Shown here piece after piece: positions 8,652 to 16,720 of a stretch of 64,000 nt of DNA (positions within the stretch are counted from its first letter, which is position 1; every line of letters starts with the position of its first letter). Under the pieces are notes generated by a model. It made no database searches. It had not been told where the DNA came from and saw only the letters and a list, made by a program, of their open reading frames with translations. This DNA comes from Rhodococcoides fascians NBRC 12155 = LMG 3623 (GTDB lineage: Bacteria > Actinomycetota > Actinomycetes > Mycobacteriales > Mycobacteriaceae), in assembly GCF_001894785.1 (NCBI RefSeq), contig NZ_BCWW01000001.1, positions 558,001-622,000 of the forward strand, written 5' to 3'. The translations under genes and the position numbers were made by a program.

Positions 8652-9781
8652 GAGGAAGCCACTTTCATCAGGCCACGAAGGCGTTCGGTGTCGAACTCGT
8701 TGTCGGTGCGTAGGGAGGACAGGATCGATTTGAGCTCGTACAGAGAGGCTTTGCTCGGGGCGATACCGAGAAAGTCCTTCGATGCCGTTGGGCCCCACTG
8801 GGCGAGGCCGGATGCCGTCATCGGTGCCCAGCCAGGTTCGAGCGAGCTGTCGAACATGTCGCCGTCGCTGAAATGCTCTACCAGGAAACCGTCGGGATCA
8901 CGCCAGTAGTCGAAGATCTGACTGCCCTGGATGTGTCTGCCGATGCCCCAGGAGTGCTTGTACCCACGCTCGGTGAGGAATTCGCCACCGGCGGCGATGG
9001 CGTCGATGTCGGTCACCTGGTACGCCGAGTGCACGTAGCGGTTCGACGGGCCGAGAGTCATGGCGAGAGTGTGGTGATCGGACGGGATGCTGCCCCGATC
9101 GCAGCGGATGAAGCTCATCACCGGTCCGCGGTCGCGTTGGCCGTCGTAGTAGAGGAAATCGCTGACGATCAGACCCAGGTGGTGCAGGTACCAGTTCAGG
9201 TTCTCCAGGTAGTCCACTCGCTGCAGCACCACGTGCCCGAGCCGTTGGACGCGCGCGGGCTGACGCGGGGGCCTCTGGGTGGCGTTGATCCGGTTGCGTG
9301 GATCGCCGAAGTTGTAGGTGTGCGCGTCCTGGCCCGGGAGTTCGGGATGTTCGGTGTAGCCCGACACGATCTGCACAGGCTGCCCGCCCGGATCGGTCAG
9401 AGTGACGGCGATGCCGCCGAGTGTGTCGGGTAGCCGGTGCACCTGCTGCCCGGTGGCATCGGCGAGGCGGACGACGTCGGCGTCCTCGGCGGCAGCGAAC
9501 GCCGCGCCGACGAACCGCGTTCGTCTGCCGCGTCGGATGATCACGCACGGCGACCCGACGTGCGTGCCGCGCAGGTGAATCTCCTCGGACGTGCGCAGTG
9601 AGACGGTGAAACCGAACGCCACCGCGAATGCCTCGGCCTTGGCCAGGTCGGGTTTGCGGAACTCGAGCCACGCGATGTCGCGCACCTTGATGATCGGGTC
9701 GGCGGCTTTTCCCGGGTGTTCGCCTGGAAGCGCGCCCTGATCCACATGCATGTTCTTGTGGCCGTCGACGTCGTGTCCCAT
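8648..9781 (-). CDS. Extradiol (catechol 2,3-type) ring-cleavage dioxygenase
   Basis: A 377-residue type I extradiol dioxygenase with two vicinal-oxygen-chelate modules. The N-terminal module begins at DIAWLEFRKPDLAKAEAFA; the C-terminal module holds the probable Fe(II) ligands His in RLGHVVLQ, His in SDHHTLAMT and Glu in FLVEHFSDGD, so it looks catalytically complete. It is somewhat longer than classic BphC (about 300 residues), with extra C-terminal sequence rich in helix. The ATG at 9781 was chosen as the first start after the promoter region. As first gene of the operon, divergent from a TetR regulator, it defines the pathway as meta cleavage of a catechol-type intermediate. The natural substrate is unknown. 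Confidence 0.85.
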   Translation of the reverse strand: MGHDVDGHKNMHVDQGALPGEHPGKAADPIIKVRDIAWLEFRKPDLAKAEAFAVAFGFTVSLRTSEEIHLRGTHVGSPCVIIRRGRRTRFVGAAFAAAEDADVVRLADATGQQVHRLPDTLGGIAVTLTDPGGQPVQIVSGYTEHPELPGQDAHTYNFGDPRNRINATQRPPRQPARVQRLGHVVLQRVDYLENLNWYLHHLGLIVSDFLYYDGQRDRGPVMSFIRCDRGSIPSDHHTLAMTLGPSNRYVHSAYQVTDIDAIAAGGEFLTERGYKHSWGIGRHIQGSQIFDYWRDPDGFLVEHFSDGDMFDSSLEPGWAPMTASGLAQWGPTASKDFLGIAPSKASLYELKSILSSLRTDNEFDTERLRGLMKVASS

Positions 9782-9797
9782 CAGCCCTCCCTCGTTG

Positions 9798-9834
9798 GTG
9801 ACACTATCGTCACCTATGACTAATCGGTCAGTCA
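9798..9834. promoter_or_regulatory. Two palindromes in the divergent dioxygenase/TetR promoter
   Basis: The 124-base gap contains GTGAC-N6-GTCAC (9798-9802 and 9809-9813) and TGACT-N8-AGTCA (9817-9821 and 9830-9834) in tandem. A TTGACA-like hexamer follows at 9841. These lie where a TetR dimer would block both divergent promoters. Either one may be the true operator; the choice is unproven. Confidence 0.45.
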
Positions 9835-9905
9835 AGAGTGTTGACAAATTCGTCAGCGGTGAGGAAGGGTCAAGGCGGCGACAAATGCACTCAGGAGTAG
9901 GGACC

Positions 9906-10550
9906 ATGACCGAAACCCCGAATCGCCTCGAGCGACGCAAAGCGCGCACGCGCGGTGCCCTGATCTCTGCCGCGCAGAGCTTCATAGCCCGCGGCGAATT
10001 GCACGTGCCGATTGCCGAGATCACTCAGGCCGCAGACGTCGGCATGGGGTCGTTCTACAACCATTTCGAGAGCCGAGAGCAGCTGTTCCAGGCTGCGGTC
10101 GACGGTGCCCTCGAGCTGTTGGGCATCTACCTGGACTCGTTGAGCGACGACGAGGACGATCCCGCAGAAGCGTTCACCCGGTCGTTCCGCATCGCAGGCC
10201 GACTGTTCCGGCAACAACCGGATCTGAGCCGAGTGCTCATCCACTCCGGGCCGGAGTTGATCACCTCGAAGCACGGTCTCGGTCCGCGGGCCTCGCGCGA
10301 CATCGAAGCCGGAGTACTGACCGGGCACTTCCGCGTGCAGGACACCCAGCTGGCTCTGGCTCTGGCAGCGGGGGCACTGCTGGGCATGGGGCAACTACTG
10401 CTCGAACAGCCGGAACGTAGCGACGTCGATGCCGTCGACAACATGGCGCACAGCGTGCTGCTCGCCCTCGGAATGTCCGATGCGGATGCGCGCGAGCTGT
10501 GTTCGCGAACCCTGCCTCCGCTGGACGCGGTTCCCAGCGTCGACGCGTAA
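9906..10550 (+). CDS. TetR/AcrR family regulator of the meta-cleavage operon
   Basis: A 214-residue TetR-type regulator. The helix-turn-helix covers about residues 10-55, with RTRGALISAAQSFIARGE and MGSFYNHFESREQLF. The C-terminal domain is mostly helical and ends LPPLDAVPSVDA. The ATG at 9906 has a good ribosome site AGGAG at 9893-9897; an open frame runs further upstream but through promoter sequence. It is divergent from the extradiol dioxygenase operon and is the obvious candidate to control it. The inducer is presumably the phenolic substrate or its ring-fission product. Confidence 0.85.
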   Translation: MTETPNRLERRKARTRGALISAAQSFIARGELHVPIAEITQAADVGMGSFYNHFESREQLFQAAVDGALELLGIYLDSLSDDEDDPAEAFTRSFRIAGRLFRQQPDLSRVLIHSGPELITSKHGLGPRASRDIEAGVLTGHFRVQDTQLALALAAGALLGMGQLLLEQPERSDVDAVDNMAHSVLLALGMSDADARELCSRTLPPLDAVPSVDA

Positions 10551-10566
10551 GGGGCCCGTCCGGGTG

Positions 10567-11400
10567 TCAGTGCGCCCGGCTGTGTTCGAGGTCGCGAATG
10601 ATATCGCCGACTGCGTTGTCACGCAGTAGCTTCCACTCCAGGATCGGGTTGAGGATCCCACGGAACCAGAAGTACGGTGCCCACACTGCAGGGGCGATCA
10701 GCCGTGCTCGACGCGTACGGACCGCGTCGACCAGGAGGTCCGCCGCCCGTGGGGACGGGAGTCGACGGCTCAACGGCCAGGGGAGAAAAGCACCGATCCG
10801 CTGGCCCATCGGATCGTTGTCGAGGGTGTGGCGCGCCAGATCGGTGTCGACCACCCCGAAGTACGCCAGACCGGCCGATGCACCGACCGCGGCGAGTTCG
10901 ATGCGTAGCGCGCGGCCCAGTTGTTCCACGGCGGCCTTGCTGACCATGTAGGCAGACCCGCCCATGCCGGGAGTGAATGCAGCACAGGACGATACGAGCA
11001 GAATGTGCCCACCACTGGTCACGATCTCGTCCGCCGCGGCGCGGACGATGGTGAGCACACCGCCGAAGTTGACCGCCATGACGGAGTCGAACACCGCGCG
11101 GTCGACGGTCCTGATGGTGGCAGGCGGCGGTGTGATGCCGGCGTTGGCGATCACGATGTCGATCCCGCCGAAGGCGCGCACCGTCGCCTGCACGCACTCC
11201 GTCATCGCCTCCGGATCCGTGACGTCCCCGGTCAACAGCAACACCCGTGCAGCGCCCGCCGCGTCGGTCGGGAAGCGAAGATCCACCACTGCCACGGATG
11301 CACCGGCGGCCACCAGTTTTGCTACGGTCGCGGCACCGATGCCGCGTGCACCGCCGGTCACCAGTGCGACCTTGCCGGTGAGGTCCATGTGGTTCCTCAT
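10567..11400 (-). CDS. SadH-like short-chain dehydrogenase
   Basis: A 277-residue SDR. The cofactor loop TGGARGIGAA, the NAG of IVIANAG and the active-site SAYMVSKAAVEQL (Tyr and Lys) are intact. The C-terminal region contains the aromatic, membrane-seeking stretch APYFWFRGILNPILEW, as seen in SDRs partnered with Baeyer-Villiger monooxygenases in mycobacteria. The ATG at 11400 overlaps the monooxygenase stop (ATGA); a second possible start is the ATG at 11388. It is the last gene of the oxidative operon and may oxidise a secondary alcohol to the ketone that the monooxygenase uses, or act on the product. This role is inferred. Confidence 0.83.
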   Translation of the reverse strand: MRNHMDLTGKVALVTGGARGIGAATVAKLVAAGASVAVVDLRFPTDAAGAARVLLLTGDVTDPEAMTECVQATVRAFGGIDIVIANAGITPPPATIRTVDRAVFDSVMAVNFGGVLTIVRAAADEIVTSGGHILLVSSCAAFTPGMGGSAYMVSKAAVEQLGRALRIELAAVGASAGLAYFGVVDTDLARHTLDNDPMGQRIGAFLPWPLSRRLPSPRAADLLVDAVRTRRARLIAPAVWAPYFWFRGILNPILEWKLLRDNAVGDIIRDLEHSRAH

Positions 11401-12920
11401 GCGGACTCCTCGGTGACGGCGAGTGTGCCCGGCACATCGACAGTGGCACTGCGGCAGGAATAGTGGTCGAGTTCGATGGCCGACATACGACGGGTGAAGT
11501 TGCGTACCGAACCCGGCCAGTAGGTGACGTTGCGGCCCGATGGGCTCAGGTAGTAGCTGCTGCACCCACCCGAGTTCCACACCGAACCGGCCAACCGTTC
11601 GTCCGTGTAGTCCGCGAATTCCGTCTGTGCAGTGCGGGTGACGTCGATTGCGGCCAAGCTTTTGTCGTCCATCGCCCGCAGTGCTGCGAGAACGTAGTTC
11701 ACCTGTGCTTCGATGGTGACGACCTGCGAGGTGTACACCACCGAGTTGGGGCCGAGCACCATGAAGAAGTTCGGAAAGCCGTGCACCGTCGTCCCTCGAT
11801 ACGACGACATCTCTCCGTCGGGCCAGGTCTGCGCCAACGACCGACCGCCACGACCGACGATGCGCCGAAAGCCTGAATGCCCGGCGACGGTGAAACCTGT
11901 TCCGAGAACGATGGTGTCGACCTCGTGGACCGTTCCGTCGGTCGTGACGACGCCCTCGGGCACGACGCGGGAGATGGCGGTGGTCTCGACGGTGACGTTG
12001 TCGCGGCACAGGGCGGGGTAGAACTTGTTCGAGAACGTCGGCCGCTTGCAGCCGAATGTGTAGGTGGGAGTCAGCTTCTCGCGGAGTACGGGATCCTTCA
12101 CCTGTCTGCGTAGGTGAGCCCGGCCCAGTGCGGTCAACGGCGTCAGCAGGGCGCGGTGCCGAATCAGGCCGGGTACCAGAGCTTCCTGGAACAGATCGAA
12201 CGTACGACGCATGGCGCGCTGAGCCGCCGGAAACTTCCTCAGCGCGGATCTGCCGGACTCGGAGATGGGACGGTCCGGGTGGGGAAGGATCCACGTGGGC
12301 GTGCGTTGAAAGAGCGTCAGATGTGCGGCCGACGGAGCGAGTCGGGGTACGAACTGCACCGCCGATGCGCCGGTGCCGATGACGGCGAGACGCTTACCCT
12401 CGGCCGAATGGTCATGGTTCCAGCGGGCCGAATGAAAGACGTTGCCTCCGAACGATTCCAGACCGTCGATACTGGGAGTGGCGGGTTCACTGAACGGGCC
12501 GAGGGCTCCGATCAGAATCCGAGAAGTCCATGTTCCGCCGCTCGTTCGCACGATCCAACGCGCCCGGTCGTCGTCCCACGTCGCGTCGAGCACCTCGTGT
12601 CCGAACCGGATTCGATTCCGGATACCGAACCGGTCGGTGCAGTCGTTGAGGTACTGCTCGATCTCGGGCTGCAGTGGATACAGGCGGGTCCAGTCCGGGT
12701 TGGGTGCGAACGAGAACGAATACAGCGCCGAGGGAATGTCGCACTGGGCGCCGGGATAGGTGTTCACGTGCCACGTCCCGCCGACCGCACTGTCACGCTC
12801 GAAGATCAAGAAGTCGCCGCGGCCTTCCTGTTCGAGCCTGATCGCAGCTCCGAGACCGCCGAAGCCGGCACCGATGATGGCGACGTCGATGTGCGCCGCG
12901 GCAGAGTCGTTGTCGGTCAT
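11397..12920 (-). CDS. Flavin-containing Baeyer-Villiger-type monooxygenase
   Basis: A 507-residue FAD and NADPH-dependent monooxygenase. The first Rossmann motif is VAIIGAGFGGLGAAIRL and the second is VIGTGASAVQFVP. Between them sits FGGNVFHSARWN, which matches the Baeyer-Villiger fingerprint FxGxxxHxxxW except that the residue after Trp is Asn rather than Pro or Asp. CDIPSALYSFSF and the terminal GGCSSYYLSPSGRN are also typical of the EthA/MymA-like branch. It probably converts a ketone to an ester or oxidises a sulfur or nitrogen centre. It is coupled to the SDR (ATGA overlap) and follows the reductase after 15 bases, so it belongs to the ferritin-like oxygenase operon. Confidence 0.87.
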   Translation of the reverse strand: MTDNDSAAAHIDVAIIGAGFGGLGAAIRLEQEGRGDFLIFERDSAVGGTWHVNTYPGAQCDIPSALYSFSFAPNPDWTRLYPLQPEIEQYLNDCTDRFGIRNRIRFGHEVLDATWDDDRARWIVRTSGGTWTSRILIGALGPFSEPATPSIDGLESFGGNVFHSARWNHDHSAEGKRLAVIGTGASAVQFVPRLAPSAAHLTLFQRTPTWILPHPDRPISESGRSALRKFPAAQRAMRRTFDLFQEALVPGLIRHRALLTPLTALGRAHLRRQVKDPVLREKLTPTYTFGCKRPTFSNKFYPALCRDNVTVETTAISRVVPEGVVTTDGTVHEVDTIVLGTGFTVAGHSGFRRIVGRGGRSLAQTWPDGEMSSYRGTTVHGFPNFFMVLGPNSVVYTSQVVTIEAQVNYVLAALRAMDDKSLAAIDVTRTAQTEFADYTDERLAGSVWNSGGCSSYYLSPSGRNVTYWPGSVRNFTRRMSAIELDHYSCRSATVDVPGTLAVTEESA

Positions 12921-12935
12921 GATGTGTGGCTCCTT

Positions 12936-14045
12936 CTACAGATCGAGAACGACGACGTCGCCGTCGACCGCGGCGCGTGACACGCACAGGGTGAGTGAGT
13001 TCTCGCGTTCGATGCTGCTCAGCACGCGATCGCGATGGTCGACGCGTCCGCCGGTGAGGCCGACGACGCAGGCACCGCAGAAACCTTGGCGGCAGGAGAA
13101 CGGCTGATCGGGACGGACTCGTCGGAGGGCGTCGAGGGCGGTCTCCTGTGCGCCGACTTCGACGGTGTCGCCGGACCGTGCGAGCTTCAGCACGAACGGA
13201 CGGCCGTCGACCACGGGGGCGGGCGCGAACAGCTCGGTGTGGAACTCCCGAACCGCGGTACTTCGGGTGGCCTCCTCGCGCAGCCGGCGCGAGAGTGCCG
13301 CGGGGCCGCAGACGTACAGGGCCGAGGATCCCGTCCCGAGATCGACGATGTCCGACGGACTCGGAAGTCCTTCCACGTCATCGGTTTTGATGATCACGTG
13401 ACCGCGGGAGGTGAGCGCGGACTGCTGCAGTTCGGCGACGAACGGCAGGCTCGCACGAGATCTTCCGTGGTAGTAGAGGGTCCACCGTGTGCCGTCGGCG
13501 ACGGCACGCTCGATCATGGACTGAATGGGCGTGATGCCGATGCCGGCCGCGACGAACAAGTAGTGCTCGGCGGCGGCCATGGGAAATGCGTTGCGGGGTC
13601 CACGGACTCGGAGGGTGTCTCCTGGAACGAGACCGTGTATCTCGGTGGAGGCCGTGCCGCCGGGGATCCTGCGGACACCGATGCGATACCGATCTCCTCC
13701 TGCCGGCCGACCTGCGAGCGAGTACTGCCGAACCGAGCCGGCCGGTGTGGTCACGTCGATGTGTGCACCGGGCAACCAGGTCGGCATTGCGCTCCCGTCG
13801 CTGCGACGCAGTAGAAGTGAGCGCACGTCCTCGGCCTCGTCGACGATCTCGTCGATGGTGGTCTCGAATTCGTATCCGATGCATCGGCGCGGTCGCGCCG
13901 GGGAGAGGGCGGTCACGACGGACGAGTCGGTGACCAGTCTTGCGTACACCCGAGACGCCGCAGCGATGGCTCGGAGGCCACGGCCGGGGTCGGTCACCGT
14001 GATCTCACCCAGATGGCTGTGCCTCGAGGCTGTTTCGGTGGTCAC
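12936..14045 (-). CDS. Phthalate-dioxygenase-reductase-like 2Fe-2S flavoprotein
   Basis: A 369-residue electron-transfer protein. An FAD/FMN-binding barrel carries RQYSLAGRP, a pyridine nucleotide domain carries LFVAAGIGITPIQSMIE, and a plant-type ferredoxin at the C-terminus has CRQGFCGACVVG with a distal cysteine in LTLCVSRA. This flavin-NAD-ferredoxin order is that of phthalate dioxygenase reductase and VanB. The GTG start at 14045 overlaps the stop of the upstream PF10118 gene (GTGA). It has about 60 residues before the flavin domain. Its direct coupling to the ferritin-like protein suggests it feeds electrons from NAD(P)H to that di-iron centre. Confidence 0.88.
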   Translation of the reverse strand: MTTETASRHSHLGEITVTDPGRGLRAIAAASRVYARLVTDSSVVTALSPARPRRCIGYEFETTIDEIVDEAEDVRSLLLRRSDGSAMPTWLPGAHIDVTTPAGSVRQYSLAGRPAGGDRYRIGVRRIPGGTASTEIHGLVPGDTLRVRGPRNAFPMAAAEHYLFVAAGIGITPIQSMIERAVADGTRWTLYYHGRSRASLPFVAELQQSALTSRGHVIIKTDDVEGLPSPSDIVDLGTGSSALYVCGPAALSRRLREEATRSTAVREFHTELFAPAPVVDGRPFVLKLARSGDTVEVGAQETALDALRRVRPDQPFSCRQGFCGACVVGLTGGRVDHRDRVLSSIERENSLTLCVSRAAVDGDVVVLDL

Positions 14046-14956
14046 TGCTGTGCCGCCAGTGCCGCGGGTGACGTCGCCAGGTATCGCACGGCCTTGTCGA
14101 TGTCGCCCATCTTGGATGGGTGAAAACCCGGTCGGATGTACAGGGCGAGTTGGACGAACAGAAACGACAGGCCAGGTATCAGTTGCTTGCGGGATGCTCG
14201 TGCGAAGGCGAGAGGCCAGGGGGTGCGAAGTCGGCGCTTCCCGGTGCGCGGGGTGGCTACCGAGTTCTTGTACAGGTACGCGGCGGTGCTGAACCAGAGC
14301 ACGGCCAACCCCGCGCTGGCTATCACCGCGGTGCGGGCGCGGCGAAACGCACCCCCGTCGACGTACTGGAATGCGTCGAAGGCAACGTTGCGGTGTTCTA
14401 GTTCCTCGGCCCCGTGCCAGCGAAGCAGGTCCAGCATCGTCGGATCGACACCGAGGCGATCGAATTCGGTGTTGTCCAACAGCCATTCGCCCACTACTGC
14501 GGTGAAATGTTCGGCTGCGGCGTAGATCCCGAGGCGCTCGTTCAGCCACGCTTTGCCCGCGCGGCCGGTGAGGCCGTGATCGCCGAACACCACGCCCACC
14601 GCGAATCGAATGCGCTGCAGGATCGGCTCGATGTCGACTCCGTGCGCGACGAGGTACGTACGAAAGCTCTCGTGCGAGGACGCGTGCGTGGCTTCTTGTC
14701 CGACGAAACCGACGACCTCCTCGTGCAGTCTGCGGTCGTCGATGTACGGAAGCGCGAGGGCGAACACATCGGCCATCGCCCGTTCGCCCTCGGGCAGCAC
14801 CAGGTGCATCACGTTCCAGAAGTGCGTGGCGTACCACTCGTGCGGAATGTACTGCAGCGGAACGCCGGTCCAGTCGAACGTCACTGCGCGGGCCACGATC
14901 GCGTAGGACTCGTCCAGGTGGCGCGCGTTCGGGTCGATCGCTCGGTCACGAGACAT
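14042..14956 (-). CDS. PF10118 ferritin-like protein, probable di-iron oxygenase
   Basis: A 304-residue protein of the family named predicted metal-dependent hydrolase (PF10118). Its carboxylate and histidine pattern instead looks like a four-helix di-iron oxygenase: ExxH in VGQEATHASSHE, a Glu/His pair in YAAAEHFTAVVGEW, and EExEH in WHGAEELEHRNVA. A hydrophobic helix follows (AVIASAGLAVLWFSTAAYLY), and another near the C-terminus suggests membrane association. It is first in the operon, coupled by GTGA to an NAD(P)H-dependent 2Fe-2S reductase, with a Baeyer-Villiger-type enzyme and an SDR behind. The family assignment is good; oxygenase chemistry is inferred from the motifs and the reductase. 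Confidence 0.75.
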   Translation of the reverse strand: MSRDRAIDPNARHLDESYAIVARAVTFDWTGVPLQYIPHEWYATHFWNVMHLVLPEGERAMADVFALALPYIDDRRLHEEVVGFVGQEATHASSHESFRTYLVAHGVDIEPILQRIRFAVGVVFGDHGLTGRAGKAWLNERLGIYAAAEHFTAVVGEWLLDNTEFDRLGVDPTMLDLLRWHGAEELEHRNVAFDAFQYVDGGAFRRARTAVIASAGLAVLWFSTAAYLYKNSVATPRTGKRRLRTPWPLAFARASRKQLIPGLSFLFVQLALYIRPGFHPSKMGDIDKAVRYLATSPAALAAQQ

Positions 14957-14990
14957 TCGAGCTCCATTCGTCGAAATGCTGATGAGGTGA

Positions 14991-15025
14991 TGCTACATAG
15001 CAACAGATAGTGTTGCAATGTTGCA
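14991..15025. promoter_or_regulatory. Extended palindromic TetR operator candidate
   Basis: TGCTACATAGCAACA (14991-15005) and TGTTGCAATGTTGCA (15011-15025) form a 15-5-15 inverted repeat with 13 of 15 positions matching; the inner GCAACA/TGTTGC half is perfect. It sits in the 102-base gap between the divergent PF10118 operon and the TetR gene, 34 bases before both starts. Position and symmetry fit an operator that controls both directions. Confidence 0.65.
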
Positions 15026-15058
15026 TTCAATCATCGAGGGTGCCGTTAGGATCGGACG

Positions 15059-15640
15059 ATGCATCCAGACGGTGACGACGGGCCGATCCTCGATGCCGCG
15101 TTGGAGTTGTTCGGCGAGGTCGGCATCCCCAGAACGACCATCGGGGACGTAGCCAAGCGCGCCAAGATCAACCGGGTGACGGTCTATCGCCGCATCGGAT
15201 CCAAGGACGAGCTGGTGCGCGCGGTCATGGCACGTGAGTCGACGAGACTGTTCGTCGCGGTGGCGGCAGCGGCCGCCGAACAATCGTCTCGGGCGGATCG
15301 TGCCGCGCACGGATTCGCGACGACGATCGAGTCGGTGCGAACCAATCCCGTCCTGCTCAAGATGTTCGACTCCGAGAGTGCGTTGGTACTCGAACAGTTG
15401 ACGACCAATGCGTCGACCCTGCTCGCGTCTGCAATAGACGCTGCCGCCCAGATCGCCCGGGGAGGGCTGGACTCGGACAGTTTCGCGGTACCCGACGCCC
15501 CGGAAATCGTGGTCCGCGTCGTGCATTCGATTCTGCTGACTCCGGCAGCCGGCGCTGCACTCGAGACGTACGACGATCTGCTGGCCTTCGCGCACCGGAG
15601 CATCGTGCCGTTGCTTGTCGGCGGTGACCACCGCGGCTAG
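15059..15640 (+). CDS. TetR/AcrR family regulator of the PF10118 operon
   Basis: A 193-residue TetR-type regulator. The helix-turn-helix lies at about residues 8-52, with PILDAALELFGEVGIPRTTI and INRVTVYRRIGSKDELV; the ligand domain is alanine-rich and helical. It is divergent from the ferritin-like oxygenase operon with a long palindrome between them. It most likely represses that operon and itself. The next gene downstream starts 23 bases later but is preceded by an iron box, so it is probably a separate unit. Confidence 0.85.
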   Translation: MHPDGDDGPILDAALELFGEVGIPRTTIGDVAKRAKINRVTVYRRIGSKDELVRAVMARESTRLFVAVAAAAAEQSSRADRAAHGFATTIESVRTNPVLLKMFDSESALVLEQLTTNASTLLASAIDAAAQIARGGLDSDSFAVPDAPEIVVRVVHSILLTPAAGAALETYDDLLAFAHRSIVPLLVGGDHRG

Positions 15641-15643
15641 AAG

Positions 15644-15662
15644 TTAGGCTAGGCTGCCCAGT
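15644..15662 (+). promoter_or_regulatory. IdeR/DtxR-like iron box
   Basis: TTAGGCTAGGCTGCCCAGT resembles the IdeR consensus TTAGGTTAGGCTAACCTAA, strongly in the left half and weakly in the right. It lies directly ahead of the siderophore-binding lipoprotein gene. Iron repression of the two-gene uptake unit is inferred from this match and the gene products. Confidence 0.55.
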
Positions 15663-15663
15663 T

Positions 15664-16710
15664 ATGCCTCGATTCTTCGTGTTCCACGGCCGTGCAACCG
15701 GCCGGATGAGACGTTCCGCCTCTGCTGGGCTGTACACGCTCGTCGGCGCACTCTCTCTGGCTCTGGTCGGATGCTCGAGCGCCACGTCGGAACCGTCCGG
15801 TCCAGCCGAGGCCGCCGGCACCAGGACGGTGCAGGACTACTTCGGCTCGGTCGAGGTTCCCGAGCGACCCGCCCGGGTCGTCGCCGCCGACCCCATCTCA
15901 CTGGCACTGATGCTGTCGCTCGAGGTGAATCCCGTGGCCGCGTCCTTCAACCCGCTGGCGCTACCCGCGCACGTCGACGAGCGCATCGGCGACATCGCGA
16001 ACATTGCGGGTGAGGGTGGCGGCTTCGATCCCAACGTCGAGGGAATTCTGGCTCAGGACCCCGACCTGATCGTGGTGGTCGCCGGGTACGACGGCGAAGG
16101 CGAGAAGGCCTGGAACAAGGAGATCTACGACAAGCTCGCGGCCAGCGGAGTGCCGACCTACGGCTTCGCCTACAACGACGGGGTGTCGCTCGAGGATGTC
16201 TCGCACGGGGTAGCGGCCGTAGGGGATGCGCTCGGAAAGCAGAGCCAGGCAACGGACCTCATGCAGGGGCTGGCCGATCGCATGGCCGCGCTGAAGCAGC
16301 GGGTTGCCGACGCGGGCCTGGCCGACAAGCCGGTCTCCGCTGTTCGATTGAGCGAGCGTGGGGAGTACTCGATTCGCGTCGGCACGGGTGAGAGCATCGC
16401 CTTCCGCGGTGTGGGCATGGCGCAGCCCGAGGGCCAGCAGGATCCCAGTGTGTTCCGTATCGACATCACCGACGAGACGCTGAACATTCTGAACTCCGCC
16501 GACACCCTGTTCGTGTACACCGACCAGGGTGCCGACAGTGAACGGGACGCGATCAGTGCTGCACCGCTGTGGTCGACACTGCCTGCGGTGCAGCAGAATC
16601 GGGTGCACTGGGTCTCGGCGAGCGTGTGGAATTCGTCGGACCCGATCGGCCTGAACAGGATCATGGACGACATCGAAACGATGTTCGTCGAGCCGGCAGA
16701 GCAGAGCTGA
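15664..16710 (+). CDS. Siderophore ABC transporter substrate-binding lipoprotein
   Basis: A 348-residue FepB/FhuD-type periplasmic-binding lipoprotein. A lipoprotein signal ends in the lipobox LALVGCSS, so the mature protein is tethered to the membrane at Cys37. The two-lobed binding fold is indicated by FGSVEVPERPARVVAADP at the start of lobe 1 and NVEGILAQDPDLIVV. The ATG at 15664 touches the iron box; an in-frame ATG at 15706 would give a more ordinary signal peptide (MRRSASAGLYTLVGAL) and leave the box entirely upstream, so the later start is quite possible. A siderophore-interacting reductase follows after 10 bases. No permease or ATPase is nearby, so it must use components encoded elsewhere. 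Confidence 0.87.
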   Translation: MPRFFVFHGRATGRMRRSASAGLYTLVGALSLALVGCSSATSEPSGPAEAAGTRTVQDYFGSVEVPERPARVVAADPISLALMLSLEVNPVAASFNPLALPAHVDERIGDIANIAGEGGGFDPNVEGILAQDPDLIVVVAGYDGEGEKAWNKEIYDKLAASGVPTYGFAYNDGVSLEDVSHGVAAVGDALGKQSQATDLMQGLADRMAALKQRVADAGLADKPVSAVRLSERGEYSIRVGTGESIAFRGVGMAQPEGQQDPSVFRIDITDETLNILNSADTLFVYTDQGADSERDAISAAPLWSTLPAVQQNRVHWVSASVWNSSDPIGLNRIMDDIETMFVEPAEQS

Positions 16711-16720
16711 ACGCCCTGTC

